A stretch of 64,000 bases of DNA from NCBI GenBank assembly GCA_905339155.1, contig CAJPFJ010000006.1, forward strand, positions 1 to 64,000, in the 5' to 3' direction. Each line of letters begins with the position of its first letter. Within the stretch, counting starts at the first letter, position 1. A program made the translations under genes and the position numbers. Under the pieces are notes generated by a model, which did not search any database, was not told the origin of the DNA, and saw nothing but the letters and a program-made list of their open reading frames with translations. Positions 44,263-54,711 of the stretch are shown here, in pieces. This stretch comes from Methanosarcinales archaeon. GTDB taxonomy: Archaea > Halobacteriota > Methanosarcinia > Methanosarcinales > Methanoperedenaceae.

Positions 44263-45204
44263 ATGAAAAAAATAATAGTAACAGGAGGAGCGGGTTTCAT
44301 CGGAAGCCATGTAGTAGACAAATTGCTTTCAGGTGAAAATGAAGTTACAGTTATTGATAACCTGAGTTCCGGGAAAATGGAGTTTCTTGAACACCATATT
44401 CCTGAAAAAAATCTCAAATTCGTTAAACTCGATATGCTCGAACTTGAAAAACTAACTCACACTATCAAAGGCGCAGATTTTATATATCATCTTGCGGCAA
44501 ATCCGGATGTACGCCTTGGGGCTGAAAATACCAGGGTCCACCTTGAGCAGAATATAATCGTCACATATAACCTGCTTGAAGCGATGCGGATGAACCGGCA
44601 GCAAAATATTGTTTTCACTTCCACATCCACAGTATATGGCGAGGCTTCAATTATACCCACGCCTGAAAATTATGGGCCGCTTATCCCGATATCATTATAT
44701 GGCGCTTCAAAACTTGCCTGTGAAGCCCTCATCACTTCATATTGCCATACATTTGATATGAGATCCTGGATATTCCGTTTTGCAAATATCGTGGGCGAGC
44801 GGGGAACCCATGGGATAATTGTAGATTTCATTAACAAGCTCAGGAAGAATCCCGGAACTCTTGAGATACTTGGCGATGGGCAGCAGCGAAAATCTTATAT
44901 CCATGTTTCTGATTGTGTAGAGGCTATTTTATTTGTAGTAGAGAACAGCCATGAAATGGTAAATATATTCAATATCGGTTCAAATGATACAATAGATTCA
45001 ACCGGGATTGGCGAGTTGATCGTTAAAGAAATGGGATTAAAAGATGTTATATTCACATATACAGGCGGAAAGCGCGGCTGGAAAGGAGATGTGCCAAAAA
45101 TGCTTCTTTCTATCGAGAAATTGCAGCAGCTGGGCTGGAAACCCATCCACAATTCAAAAAGCAGCGTAAGCGCCGCGACAAGAAGTACATTAGGAAAAAT
45201 ATAA
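44263..45204 (+). CDS. NAD-dependent sugar-nucleotide epimerase/dehydratase
   Basis: 313 residues, extended short-chain dehydrogenase. GGAGFIGSHVV (NAD loop), Ser/Thr in FTSTSTVYGE and the Tyr-x3-Lys pair in LYGASKLACE are present, as is PDVRLGAEN. Similar to UDP-glucose 4-epimerases and related enzymes used for surface glycan sugars; substrate uncertain. Its stop overlaps the ATG of nmd3 by one base, so the two share a transcript although they are functionally unrelated. Confidence 0.88.
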   Translation: MKKIIVTGGAGFIGSHVVDKLLSGENEVTVIDNLSSGKMEFLEHHIPEKNLKFVKLDMLELEKLTHTIKGADFIYHLAANPDVRLGAENTRVHLEQNIIVTYNLLEAMRMNRQQNIVFTSTSTVYGEASIIPTPENYGPLIPISLYGASKLACEALITSYCHTFDMRSWIFRFANIVGERGTHGIIVDFINKLRKNPGTLEILGDGQQRKSYIHVSDCVEAILFVVENSHEMVNIFNIGSNDTIDSTGIGELIVKEMGLKDVIFTYTGGKRGWKGDVPKMLLSIEKLQQLGWKPIHNSKSSVSAATRSTLGKI

Positions 45205-46244
45205 TGGTAAGCTTATTCTGTCCGAAATGCGGTAAAGATTCGAATATTTTTTTTGAAAACATATGCCTGGAGTGCTTCACGGGAAACAGGACTTTGATCG
45301 ATTGCCCCGCAGTTCTTTATTCACGCATATGCCGGACTTGCGGTTCGGTGTTCAAGAAAGGAAGATGGTCATCAAGGGAAGATGAGGAAAAGACGGTCCG
45401 GGAATGTGTAAATGAGTCGCTAAAGATAGATAATGACGCTGATGACTTGAAATTGACAATAACACCAAAGTTTCTTGATTACTCAAGATACAGGGTTCAT
45501 GTAGATGCAAGCGCTAAAATCAAGGATGCTCCGATTGAATCTTCGCTTGATACGGAAATGAGGATCAGCTGGGAGACCTGCGATACATGCAGCAGGATAT
45601 CGGGGGGTTATTTTGAGGGCATTGTCCAGGTACGCGCGGATAAACGCCTCCCAACGAGTGAAGAACTCAAAAAATCAACTATGATCGCACAGGATGTTGC
45701 AGGGCGCTCGCGGGAAAAGGGCGACAGGCTTGCATTTATTTCACAAACTCTTGATCTTGAAGAGGGTATTGATTTTTATGTGGGCTCAATGAAGCTTGGA
45801 AAGCAGATATGCAGGGCGATCATTGAAGTTTTCGGGGGAAAATTCCTGGAATATCCCAAACTTGTGGGACAGAAGAACGGAGTAGACCTTTATCGAATCA
45901 CGTTTGCTCTTCGCCTCCCGGAATTCGTCAGGGGAGATATAATAACCGTGGGTGAGAAGGTTATTGAAGTCCAGAACTGCGGAAAGCACATCAGCGGCAT
46001 AGACCTTGAAACCGGAAAAAGGTTCATGGAAAATTTCAATGATTTGATAGACGTAAAGAAATTAAGCAGGAAACTGGATGCAATTCCCGCAGTGCTCGTT
46101 GCGGACGAAGGGAGAACTATACAGGTCCTGGACCCTGAAACTTATGAGTCGGTCACAATTAAAAGGCCGGAATTCCTGAGCGCAGAGCCTGGAAATGAGG
46201 TCAATATCGTTAAAACTGCAAAGGGGATTTATGTGGTGCCCTGA
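45204..46244 (+). CDS. nmd3: NMD3-family ribosome biogenesis protein
   Basis: Archaeal homologue of eukaryotic Nmd3, which binds the large ribosomal subunit. 346 residues. N-terminal zinc fingers: CPKC (about 6-9) and CLEC (about 21-24), then CRTCG (about 43-47) and CDTC (about 125-128). The mixed beta domain that follows carries DVAGRSREKGDRLAFISQTL. The C-terminus ends in an OB-like segment (DIITVGEKVIEVQNCGKHIS). ATG overlaps the previous stop (TAATG). A strong terminator palindrome follows. Confidence 0.93.
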   Translation: MVSLFCPKCGKDSNIFFENICLECFTGNRTLIDCPAVLYSRICRTCGSVFKKGRWSSREDEEKTVRECVNESLKIDNDADDLKLTITPKFLDYSRYRVHVDASAKIKDAPIESSLDTEMRISWETCDTCSRISGGYFEGIVQVRADKRLPTSEELKKSTMIAQDVAGRSREKGDRLAFISQTLDLEEGIDFYVGSMKLGKQICRAIIEVFGGKFLEYPKLVGQKNGVDLYRITFALRLPEFVRGDIITVGEKVIEVQNCGKHISGIDLETGKRFMENFNDLIDVKKLSRKLDAIPAVLVADEGRTIQVLDPETYESVTIKRPEFLSAEPGNEVNIVKTAKGIYVVP

Positions 46245-46288
46245 TTATCACAATCATTCAGACAAACAAGTCCAAGAAAAAAGTATCC

Positions 46289-46305
46289 CGCCGCCTGAGG
46301 CGGCG
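46289..46305. terminator. Palindromic terminator between nmd3 and the cytochrome gene
   Basis: CGCCGCCT (46289-46296), one base, AGGCGGCG (46298-46305): a GC-rich perfect 8-bp palindrome in the 78-bp gap between convergent genes. It can serve both directions; an AT-rich stretch (TTTAAATTAA) follows on the plus strand. Confidence 0.7.
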
Positions 46306-46322
46306 CGGAGTTTAAATTAATC

Positions 46323-49300
46323 TCATGGACTCGAAAGTGACTTTAGATACTCGACCAGATCGCTTTTTTCTTGATCTGACAGACCCAATGTTAATAATTT
46401 GTCGTAGTGATTTACTACCTCCATCAATGTCTTGAAGCGCCCATCATGGTAGAACCGGCCTTTGTTCTGTGGATTCATGAATTTTCCGCTTTCTCGAACG
46501 AATATCCCTCCAAGATTCATCGTCTTATAGAGGCCATCAGGCGCCCTTTCTGCCTGGAAATCATCTATTCCGATCTCTGAAGGCTTATGCAGGTTCCAAC
46601 CGGGTTCTGTCCATATCGGTTCAGTGTGGCAGTTATTGCACTGCGCCTTTTTGCTGAATAGTTCATCCCCGCGCACAGCTGCTTCTTTATCAAAGTCTAT
46701 GCCTGGCTGCGGCACTGGCGATGGAAGAGCCAGCTGATAGAACTGTAGAGCCGGGAGTTTGGAGGTTATCAGGTCATCATCAGGATTGGTTCGCAGATGT
46801 CCGAATTTGTTAGCAGCCGCTATCGGGAATTTTGAAGCGTTATCCAGTCGAGGATCGAAGAACGTTCCTTTCCCGTGCATTTCAATATTGGCAACAAAGG
46901 CGTTCCAGTAGGTGACAGTGCCCCATGAACCTGTCCATGTGTTCTGGTTGAAACCACCCAGACCATATGCATTCGGGATCAGAGTAGCGCCAGATACGTT
47001 TTGCCCTGTTACAACGCCGTCAGTGACCTGTTGGGGATTAAATGCCTTGCCGTCCAGGAAAAGCTCGGCATCGAATTTTCCAGGGCCCCAGCTGTTAAGC
47101 ACTGTTCGCACAGTAGGCTCGGAAACATTGAGTAATTTTGCAACTGGCGAAAGGTCAGGTGAAAGGTTCACTATCGCTCCCACATTAAGATCGCGGTTTG
47201 CCCAGCCATCAAGTCTGTTCCCGATGCCGGAAGAGAAAGAATCATCAACTGTTGAATGGCAGACCGCACATGTTATCCCAATTGAACTTAGATTTCCTTC
47301 ACTATCAAACGAACCATTGATACCGACAACAGCGTTGAGTTTAAGCAGCGCCAGTGTGGTAGCGGGATCATCAAGATCGACACTTCCGTTCTTTATGTCT
47401 TCAATAAGAGACAAGGGAAGCGCGCTCACATCCACTTTTAAGCCCACTGCCAGAGCTGTTTTTGGACTGACGCCAAGTCCTGTTCCTCCGTTAGCCGCGC
47501 CTGCAATAGCCTCATGAATTTTGAGCGTATCACCCCAGAAGGCTTCATCACCGAAAGTGTCATAGCGGAATATTTCCCTCCCTTCTGAGATATTGTTCCC
47601 TTTACTCGAAAGTGACTTTAGATACTCGACCAGATCGCTTTTTTCTTGATCTGACAGATTCAATGTTAATGATTTATTGTAGTGATTTACTACCTCCATC
47701 AATGTTTTGAAGCGCCCATCGTGGTAGAACCCGCCTTTGTTCTCGGGATTCATGAATTTTCCGCTTTCTCGAACGAATATCCCTCCAAGATTCATCGTCT
47801 TATAGAGGCCATCAGGCGCCCTTTCTGCCTGGAAATCATCTATTCCGATCTCTGAAGGCTTATGCAGGTTCCTGCCAGGTTCTGTCCATATAGGTTCAGT
47901 GTGGCAGTTATTGCATTGCGCCTTTTCGCTGAATAGTTCATCCCCGCGCACAGCTGCTTCTTTATCAAAATCTATGCCTGGCTGCGGCACTGGCGACGAA
48001 AGTGAAAGCTGATAGAACTGGAGAGCCGGGAGTTTGGAGGTTATCAGGTCATCATCAGGATCGGTTATCATATGTCCGAATTTGTTAGCTGCTGCTATCG
48101 GGAACTTTGAAGCGTTATCCAGTCGAGGATCGAAGAACGTTCCTTTCCCGTGCATTTCAAGATTGGCAACAAAGGCGTTCCAGTAGGTGACAGTGCCCCA
48201 TGTGCCTGTCCATGTGTTCTGATCGAAACCAGCCAGACCATATGCATTCGGGATCAGAGTAGCGCCAGATACGTTTTGCCCTGTTACAATGCCGTCAGTG
48301 ACCTGTTGGGGATTAAATGCCTTGCCGTCCAGGAAAAGCTCGGCATCGAATTTTCCAGGGCCCCAGCTTTTGAGCACTGTTCGCACAGTGGGTTCGGAAA
48401 CACCCAGAAGATTGGCTACCGGAGTAAGATTAGAAGAAAGATTTACGATTGCGCCGACATTGAGATCGCGGTTTGCCCAGCCATCAAGTCTGTTCCCGAT
48501 GCCAGAAGAGAAAGAATCATCAACTGTTGAATGGCAGACCGCACATGTTATCCCAATTGAACTTAGATTTCCTTCACTATCAAACGAACCATTGATACCG
48601 ACAACAGCGTTGAGTTTAAGCAGCGCCAGTGTGGTAGCAGGATCATCAAGATCGACACTTCCGTTCTTTATGTCTTCAATAAGAGACAGGGGAAGCGCGC
48701 TCACATCCACTTTTAAGCCCACTGCCAGAGCTGTTTTTGGACTGACGCCAGGTCCTGTTCCTCCGTTAGCCGCACCCGCAATAGCCTCATGGATTTTGAG
48801 CGTATCACCCCAGAAGGCTTCATCACCGAAAGTATCAAAGCGGAAGGTTTGTTTCCCCTGCATTAACATTTTCTCGGCATTTTCGACTGTTTGATCCCCT
48901 GGAGGCGCTGCCGATGTTACTGTCCAGACCCAGGTATGCATATCGCTGCCTTTGGAGTTGGATGCTGCAACGGTTATATTCCAGATTCCTTTAGCCGAAC
49001 TTGTATTGGCGTAGCTGGATGTGGTTACACCGCTCTCATTAAATACCTCAGTTCCATTAATGAACCATTTTACATTTGCGACCTGATTCACAGTAATGTT
49101 GAAAGTCCTGTTAGCATTAAGATTATCATCCACTATTGTCTCAGAGGGTGTAAAACTGGTTATTTTAAGTGCTGTTGGTATCACCTCTCCTGCCCATTCT
49201 TTAATTAGATCAGAAAGCTCACTGCTTGTTATAGGACGTGCAAATCCAGCAGGCGCTGTTCCGGTTCTCCAGTCATCTGCAGCTGCTAACACGTCCGTGG

Positions 49301-51005
49301 TCTCTACTCTATCGGTTTCACTGCCAAGTCTTCTATAAAAGGCTATAATATCAAGTGTATCAAGTGTAATGATATTGTTTCCACCTACAGTTGCAATCAC
49401 TCCACTTGCGCTGCTTATAGTTCCGTTGATGTGATATGTTCCAATAGATGCATTATCCGGTGCAGTCAGTCTATAAATAACTGTTTTGTTAATTCCCGGA
49501 CTTACATTGAACCATATCGACTCGCTGGTGCTATTCTTGAAAGCATCTGCGTCATCGGAGAGTCTTGTCAGGTTCCATCCCGCAGGTATAATTTCATGAA
49601 GGGCCAATGCCTGACTCATATTGCTGCTGATATCAACAGTAATATTGGTTGATTCTCCCGGACGTAAAGATTCTTTTTCGATTATACGTACAGCTTTAGT
49701 AACATTCGCTGGCGGCAATACTATTACCTTTCCTTTCATCCCCATTTCGTCGTGAAGAAGACATAGATAGTCATATGTTCCCGGTTTCGTGAATGTCAAA
49801 GTGTAATTCTGTCCTGGAGAGAGAACGCCAGAATTAAAGAAATCCGTACCATTATATACACTTCCACCTGCCGGTGCTGCAGCAGCAGGGTTTATGGAGA
49901 GATTGGGCAGGATGAATTCGGGTACAGGTTGTCCGGCCACCGGGAATGTTACTGTATGAATCATCATAGAATTCATCTGGGTCCAGACAACGGTATCATC
50001 CGTATGTATCGTTAGCGGATCAGGTATATAACGCATGTAACTGGAATAGTTCTGCTCCACATCGCTGCAAGCTATTGGCGTAGCGCCCGCATCAGACATT
50101 GTAGGCCCCTGGTGAACGTTGACAAACCAACCGCGGCTTTGAATCGCAAGCCATGGAGGGCCGTTGATTATCGTCGTATTGGTGACATTGCCCTGGGCGT
50201 CGGCTGTTAAATTATTCAAAGGGTACACTACTGGTCCTCCAGCTTCGCAGGTACCTGCATGTATATGCGCTGGATGGACGCTGTTCGAAGCGAGCCCGGA
50301 AAGCTTTACCTGAACCTCTAACATACCCGGGTCGATTAAGTTCAATGCAATGGATCCGTTCGCTTCCGAATTATTCTTTTGGGACAAAACCACGTCCGTT
50401 TTCAGTGGCAATGGTATATCCGCAGCTGCCTGCCATATGGTTGTGCCGTTCGGTCCGGGGGTGGAACTCAGGCTCAGATTATCCACCAGGTGCTGTCCTG
50501 CATCCAGGTCCGCCTCTGACTCCTTCAAACCCTGAGCTGCATACTGATCCTGCGTGAATGGATATGAGCTTCCATTGGGCTGCACTATGACGACTCCTCC
50601 CATGCCGGGATGGATGAGACACTGGTATGTGTAAACTCCCGGTTCTGTAAACTTGAGTGTATAGTTCATGCCCTGTATGATAAGGCCTGAACTGACATGG
50701 CCTGTCCCGTTATAATTAAAGCCGCCGACTGGAAGTAATGTCTCCGGACTGCCGGGTTCCGGGATAGAGGCCCCGCTCAGGAAACTTACTGTATGGGGTT
50801 CGCTTCCTCCAACCGTCCAGTTTATCGAATCTCCAGCGTTGATAGTGATGACACCTGGATAGAATCCCAAACCTTGCAGCTTCATATCGGTTGTTTCTCC
50901 ACCGGCAAGGACATGCCATGCTGATGTTTGTCCGGATGCTCCTGCTGTTGATATCCCTACAATTAACAGCGTTAATACTGCTATTGAAAATTTAAAGTTA
51001 TTCAT
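46323..51005 (-). CDS. Exported cupredoxin-CHRD-tandem di-haem peroxidase-like protein
   Basis: 1560 residues. Order: signal peptide (1-25); cupredoxin 1 (30-142) with copper ligands His71, Cys129, His132, Met135; CHRD domain (about 200-315; PAHIHAGTC); cupredoxin 2 (325-430) with His350, Cys415, His418 and Met421/423; Ig-like segment, a dockerin-like stretch (TDVLAAADDW) and a second Ig-like domain (610-697); then two di-haem cytochrome c peroxidase/MauG-like units (about 715-1140 and 1145-1560). CxxCH haem sites are at 821, 1031, 1246 and 1456. The domain ends match the family (FYHDGRFKTLMEVVNHY, LSDQEKSDLVEYLKSL). It likely carries electrons between copper and haem at the cell surface. There is no C-terminal anchor. 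Confidence 0.9.
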   Translation of the reverse strand: MNNFKFSIAVLTLLIVGISTAGASGQTSAWHVLAGGETTDMKLQGLGFYPGVITINAGDSINWTVGGSEPHTVSFLSGASIPEPGSPETLLPVGGFNYNGTGHVSSGLIIQGMNYTLKFTEPGVYTYQCLIHPGMGGVVIVQPNGSSYPFTQDQYAAQGLKESEADLDAGQHLVDNLSLSSTPGPNGTTIWQAAADIPLPLKTDVVLSQKNNSEANGSIALNLIDPGMLEVQVKLSGLASNSVHPAHIHAGTCEAGGPVVYPLNNLTADAQGNVTNTTIINGPPWLAIQSRGWFVNVHQGPTMSDAGATPIACSDVEQNYSSYMRYIPDPLTIHTDDTVVWTQMNSMMIHTVTFPVAGQPVPEFILPNLSINPAAAAPAGGSVYNGTDFFNSGVLSPGQNYTLTFTKPGTYDYLCLLHDEMGMKGKVIVLPPANVTKAVRIIEKESLRPGESTNITVDISSNMSQALALHEIIPAGWNLTRLSDDADAFKNSTSESIWFNVSPGINKTVIYRLTAPDNASIGTYHINGTISSASGVIATVGGNNIITLDTLDIIAFYRRLGSETDRVETTDVLAAADDWRTGTAPAGFARPITSSELSDLIKEWAGEVIPTALKITSFTPSETIVDDNLNANRTFNITVNQVANVKWFINGTEVFNESGVTTSSYANTSSAKGIWNITVAASNSKGSDMHTWVWTVTSAAPPGDQTVENAEKMLMQGKQTFRFDTFGDEAFWGDTLKIHEAIAGAANGGTGPGVSPKTALAVGLKVDVSALPLSLIEDIKNGSVDLDDPATTLALLKLNAVVGINGSFDSEGNLSSIGITCAVCHSTVDDSFSSGIGNRLDGWANRDLNVGAIVNLSSNLTPVANLLGVSEPTVRTVLKSWGPGKFDAELFLDGKAFNPQQVTDGIVTGQNVSGATLIPNAYGLAGFDQNTWTGTWGTVTYWNAFVANLEMHGKGTFFDPRLDNASKFPIAAANKFGHMITDPDDDLITSKLPALQFYQLSLSSPVPQPGIDFDKEAAVRGDELFSEKAQCNNCHTEPIWTEPGRNLHKPSEIGIDDFQAERAPDGLYKTMNLGGIFVRESGKFMNPENKGGFYHDGRFKTLMEVVNHYNKSLTLNLSDQEKSDLVEYLKSLSSKGNNISEGREIFRYDTFGDEAFWGDTLKIHEAIAGAANGGTGLGVSPKTALAVGLKVDVSALPLSLIEDIKNGSVDLDDPATTLALLKLNAVVGINGSFDSEGNLSSIGITCAVCHSTVDDSFSSGIGNRLDGWANRDLNVGAIVNLSPDLSPVAKLLNVSEPTVRTVLNSWGPGKFDAELFLDGKAFNPQQVTDGVVTGQNVSGATLIPNAYGLGGFNQNTWTGSWGTVTYWNAFVANIEMHGKGTFFDPRLDNASKFPIAAANKFGHLRTNPDDDLITSKLPALQFYQLALPSPVPQPGIDFDKEAAVRGDELFSKKAQCNNCHTEPIWTEPGWNLHKPSEIGIDDFQAERAPDGLYKTMNLGGIFVRESGKFMNPQNKGRFYHDGRFKTLMEVVNHYDKLLTLGLSDQEKSDLVEYLKSLSSP
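46330..48860. repeat. 1275-bp in-frame tandem duplication inside the cytochrome gene
   Basis: The di-haem unit is present twice, offset by exactly 1275 bp (425 codons): for example GGCTTCATCACCGAAAG occurs at 47541 and 48816, and the CAVCH codons at 47256-47270 and 48531-48545. Long blocks are identical at the DNA level including synonymous positions, so the duplication is recent or kept uniform by gene conversion. Differences cluster near the unit ends and around the haem-loop segment (for example 47101-47180 against 48371-48450). Confidence 0.9.
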
Positions 51006-51616
51006 ATATTTTCATCCCACTTATAGTCTATGATAACCAATTGGAAACTATCTTAAAGAGGCAGAACAACACGGTTTCAATACCATGAAAATCCACTTCA
51101 CCTAAGTATAAAACCAACGTAAACGTTCCCACACGTTTTTGGTTAATTAAACTAACAGTTTTTCATAGCAATAAATCTTGTGATAATATTTAAATACATT
51201 AAAACATATTTAAACCCAAACTCCGCAAAATGATAGGGAATAATTAAAAATAATTAAATATTAACTGATTTATTATGCCTTAGGCTTCTGATTTGTCCAT
51301 AAATTATCATCCGAAACATTTGATTTTTTATAACCCTTATAGGGAATATACATAAAATTGTTAATTTTAGTAGCGATAGAAACACAGTTGATGTTGAAAT
51401 AAAACCAGATTTAATTAAGGTTATAATAACGGCTATCCATTTCAAGAAGAGTTCGTCGCAGTTCGTTTAGTTAGTTGTTTAGGGGCATAAAGTAATTAGC
51501 AACGAACTGAACAAACTCAAAACGAACTCAGTGTTTTATTTTCAAGTTAGAAAGATAGGATGGGATATATCCCCTAAATAATTGAAGAGTTAAGGATTTA
51601 AATATTTTCCCTTTTT
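51006..51616. other. AT-rich 611-bp spacer with nested inverted repeats
   Basis: No gene is supported here. It holds the upstream region of the cytochrome gene, with TATA-like boxes on the minus strand near 51106-51118 and 51181-51196. At its far end are four copies of a GTTCGT-containing word: GAGTTCGT (51449-51456) and CAGTTCGTT (51459-51467) on the plus strand, answered by AACGAACTG (51501-51509) and ACGAACTC (51522-51529) inverted. The whole could fold into a nested hairpin or bind a regulator. Confidence 0.5.
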
Positions 51617-52897
51617 TTAACGTTCTTGAGATTTTTCCCCCATCACATCCCTCATCATCTTGATCGAACACAACTCCCCGCACATGCTGCAAGTATCCGC
51701 ATTCTTGCTTCTTGCATGTATCTCTTTTGCTTTATCAGGATCAATAGCCTGTTTGAACTGCCCGTTCCAGTCAAGGTCGCGCCGCGCAAGCGCCATCTTG
51801 CGATCGTGGGCGCGCGCCCGTTCCCTCACTCCTTCTTTTGTGAGGTCGGCAGCATGCGCAGCAATTCTTGTCACGATCGTTCCTTCTTTTATATCCTCAA
51901 CACCGGGCAGGGCAAGATGCTCAGCAGGTGTGGTCATGCACAGGAAATCCGCGCCGTACATTCCTGCGACTGTCCCGCCGATGGCGGCGGTAATGTGATC
52001 ATATCCCGGCGCGATATCAGTGACAAGAGGACCAAGAAGATAAATGGGCGCATTCCCGGTAAGGTGCTTCATTGCCATTACTGAAAGTCCGATCTCATCA
52101 ACAGGAACATGCCCGGGGCCTTCAACAATAGTCTGGATGCCCGCTCTTCGCGCTCTTTTCACAAGTTCGCCCAGAATTATGAATTCCTCGAATTTTGCCC
52201 TGTCCGAGGCATCGTTTATACAGCCGGGGCGCATGCCATCGCCCAGGCTTATGGTTAATTCGTATTCCCGGGCAATTTCCAGCAGATAATCATATTCCGA
52301 ATAAAAAGGGTTTTCCATGTTATTATGTTGCATCCATGATATTGTGAATGCTCCGCCCCTGCTTACCACATCAAGTATCCTGTCACTGTTTTTCAGGCGC
52401 TCAAATGAGGACAATGTCACACCTGCATGGATCGTGACAAAATCAATCCCATCTTGTGCATGTTTCCTGACCGCATTGAACATGTCATCGCAAGTCATAT
52501 TCTCGATGCTTCTCCCTGCGGCCTGGTATATGGGGACCGAGCCTACAGGAACGCTCACCGAATCCATAATACGCCTGCGGATAAGGTCAAGGTCTCCACC
52601 CGTAGATAAATCCATTATTGTATCTGCACCGTATTTTTCTGCTGTTATGGCTTTTTCAACTTCAGCCTCAATATCAACATTATCCCTCGATGTACCCACA
52701 TTGGCGTTGATCTTTGTCTGCATCATTTTTCCTATGCCAATGACTTGTGATCTGCTCTTCAAATTCCGGGGGATGGCAATTAACCCCTGCGCAAGGAGTT
52801 TTCTTACGGTCTGGGCATCAACTCCTTCTTTTGCCGCTACGCTTTTTATCTCTTTTGTTACTATCCCGGAGTTTGCCATTTCCATTAAAGTTGTCAT
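51617..52897 (-). CDS. thiC: Phosphomethylpyrimidine synthase ThiC
   Basis: Radical-SAM enzyme that turns aminoimidazole ribotide into the thiamin pyrimidine. 426 residues, normal for archaea. The C-terminal cluster motif CSMCGELC (C-x2-C-x4-C) is complete; [23 protein letters not shown] and MHxL-like active-site segments are present. ATG overlaps the herA stop by four bases, so it is expressed from the serS-herA transcript. I see no TPP riboswitch at its start. Confidence 0.96.
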   Translation of the reverse strand: MTTLMEMANSGIVTKEIKSVAAKEGVDAQTVRKLLAQGLIAIPRNLKSRSQVIGIGKMMQTKINANVGTSRDNVDIEAEVEKAITAEKYGADTIMDLSTGGDLDLIRRRIMDSVSVPVGSVPIYQAAGRSIENMTCDDMFNAVRKHAQDGIDFVTIHAGVTLSSFERLKNSDRILDVVSRGGAFTISWMQHNNMENPFYSEYDYLLEIAREYELTISLGDGMRPGCINDASDRAKFEEFIILGELVKRARRAGIQTIVEGPGHVPVDEIGLSVMAMKHLTGNAPIYLLGPLVTDIAPGYDHITAAIGGTVAGMYGADFLCMTTPAEHLALPGVEDIKEGTIVTRIAAHAADLTKEGVRERARAHDRKMALARRDLDWNGQFKQAIDPDKAKEIHARSKNADTCSMCGELCSIKMMRDVMGEKSQER

Positions 52898-54711
52898 TTC
52901 TTCCTCGATCCGAACATTTTGCGATAAAGACTTGTTTCGCGTTTTCCTTTTTTTCGTTCTATTTGCTCTTTTATTTCTTCATGTTGTTGGGGCTGTTCGG
53001 TCTTTTTTGTTTGTATTGTTGCTTCAATAATTGTTTTTGCTTTATTAATAATAGCCCTGGGAGATTCAACAATAGTCCTGGCATTATCAATTATCTTCTG
53101 GGAATTTATATTTGAATTACCAATAGTGCTTTGAGGATCATTAACAGATCCTGCAATGTCTGTTATTTTTGAGCCAATAATTGATTTATCATCAATTCCG
53201 CTCGATACGACTCTTATGCCCGGAGTTTGATCAAGGGGGTCTTTGACGACTGGAACACTTGCCCCACCGTGCTTGCTTTTTCGGGTTCTTATATCTACAA
53301 GTATAGGGCGTTCGATATATGTGCTGACTATCATCGCCACTCCAGGTGAAAGACTTTTGATATCATCTTCAACATCCGACCCTATGCCTTCAAGCCCTTT
53401 GCTGATGGCCTTCAAGTCATTGGGATTTGTCACTTTCATTATGATCTGGGTATTGCATTGGGAAAGTATGTTCTTATCAACACGCGCCGGGCGCTGTGAA
53501 ACAACCATAAGCCCAAGCCCGAATTTTCGCCCTTCGGAAGCGATCGTTCGAAGGATATCGGTGCTGACAGTTCTTTCAAATCCTTTTTCAGGGCAGAAAT
53601 TATGCGCTTCTTCAATTACAAGCATGCACGGGGGAACGGTATTGAGTTTTCGTGCATCGAAAATATCAGCGCACAATTTCGCCACGATCATGGCCTGAAG
53701 ATCCGGATTAACGCCTTTCATATCTATTATCGAAGCCCTTGCGTCCTGCACAAGCTCTTTTATTGTGGTTGCCTTATCTGAAAGAATCCCGGTTTCCCTG
53801 AGAGTTTCAAGCTTATTGATCACATTCCATTTGGCTTTGCTCTTATTCTGTCCTACTTCAACTATTATGTCCTCAATAGCATAATCCTGTTTTTCAACTT
53901 TTAGTTTTGATACCGCCTCGAACAATATACCTGTTTCGTTCTGGGATCGTTCATCCGAGAAAAACTGCGATAATTCCTTTATACTGAGATTAATACCATT
54001 TAACCTGAAAAGAGAATCCGCACCAGGATTTAGTACTTTATTCGCCGGCGTATAAACTGTTACCTGAGATGAATACCCTTTTGGGATTATCCCGTACCGT
54101 TCAAAAGATGAAGGTTTATCATCATTGGGAAGTTTCAGGGTGGCATATTCCCCGTGAGGGTCGATGATCAAAAGGGGAACGCCCTTATCAAGAAGTTCTT
54201 CAAGAATTACGCCTCCTGTATAGGATTTCCCGGCTCCTGTTTTTGCAAGGATACTGCAGTGCTTCTGCACAAGGTTATTTGCATCAAGATTTACACGGAC
54301 GCTTTGCCCGTCAAGAAGCCCGATGTATACATCTCCGCGCATAAGACCAAGTGTCTGTTTTATCAGGACGTCATCAGCCTTGAAGATCTTATCCCCCGGG
54401 CTAAAAGGTGATTTTGGGACGCGAAGCACGCCGTCTTTATCCCTCACACCTATAACCGTAGCATCAGCGATAATATGTTCATCCATGTCGCCTATTTTTG
54501 ATGTGCCCTCAGCAGCATCCACAGCTTCTTCTACTGAGAAATCCTCACTTGAACTTGTGATCGTTGATACCTGGGCAAGCGCCCAGCCATCAGATTCATG
54601 CCAGACCTTGATATAGTCCGATCTCCTTGTTGCCAGGCTGTCAGAAACAGCAAACCTGAAACTTGTTGAACTGGTCTTTCCGAATATTACACCGATTGAG
54701 TCCTTCGCCAT
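52894..54711 (-). CDS. herA: HerA-type DNA translocase/helicase
   Basis: 605 residues. N-terminal HAS-barrel (about 1-130), then the hexameric ATPase: Walker [13 protein letters not shown] (about 155-166), Walker [14 protein letters not shown], the arginine-finger region and [21 protein letters not shown] low-complexity, Asn/Ile-rich C-terminal extension (about 505-605) is unusual. HerA normally works with the NurA nuclease in DNA end resection, but no nurA (nor mre11/rad50) is next to it; instead it sits between serS and thiC, separated from serS by a single base junction. Confidence 0.9.
   Translation of the reverse strand: MAKDSIGVIFGKTSSTSFRFAVSDSLATRRSDYIKVWHESDGWALAQVSTITSSSEDFSVEEAVDAAEGTSKIGDMDEHIIADATVIGVRDKDGVLRVPKSPFSPGDKIFKADDVLIKQTLGLMRGDVYIGLLDGQSVRVNLDANNLVQKHCSILAKTGAGKSYTGGVILEELLDKGVPLLIIDPHGEYATLKLPNDDKPSSFERYGIIPKGYSSQVTVYTPANKVLNPGADSLFRLNGINLSIKELSQFFSDERSQNETGILFEAVSKLKVEKQDYAIEDIIVEVGQNKSKAKWNVINKLETLRETGILSDKATTIKELVQDARASIIDMKGVNPDLQAMIVAKLCADIFDARKLNTVPPCMLVIEEAHNFCPEKGFERTVSTDILRTIASEGRKFGLGLMVVSQRPARVDKNILSQCNTQIIMKVTNPNDLKAISKGLEGIGSDVEDDIKSLSPGVAMIVSTYIERPILVDIRTRKSKHGGASVPVVKDPLDQTPGIRVVSSGIDDKSIIGSKITDIAGSVNDPQSTIGNSNINSQKIIDNARTIVESPRAIINKAKTIIEATIQTKKTEQPQQHEEIKEQIERKKGKRETSLYRKMFGSRKK

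Noticed and set aside
46912..48894. Two similar plus-strand open frames (about 201 codons each)
   Set aside because: Antisense shadows that are duplicated only because the cytochrome gene itself is duplicated.
51254..51445. 63-codon minus-strand open frame in the spacer
   Set aside because: AT-rich, no ribosome-binding site, no recognisable sequence; probably chance.
52890..52990. TPP riboswitch upstream of thiC
   Set aside because: thiC starts inside the end of herA with no leader, and no TPP consensus words are seen.
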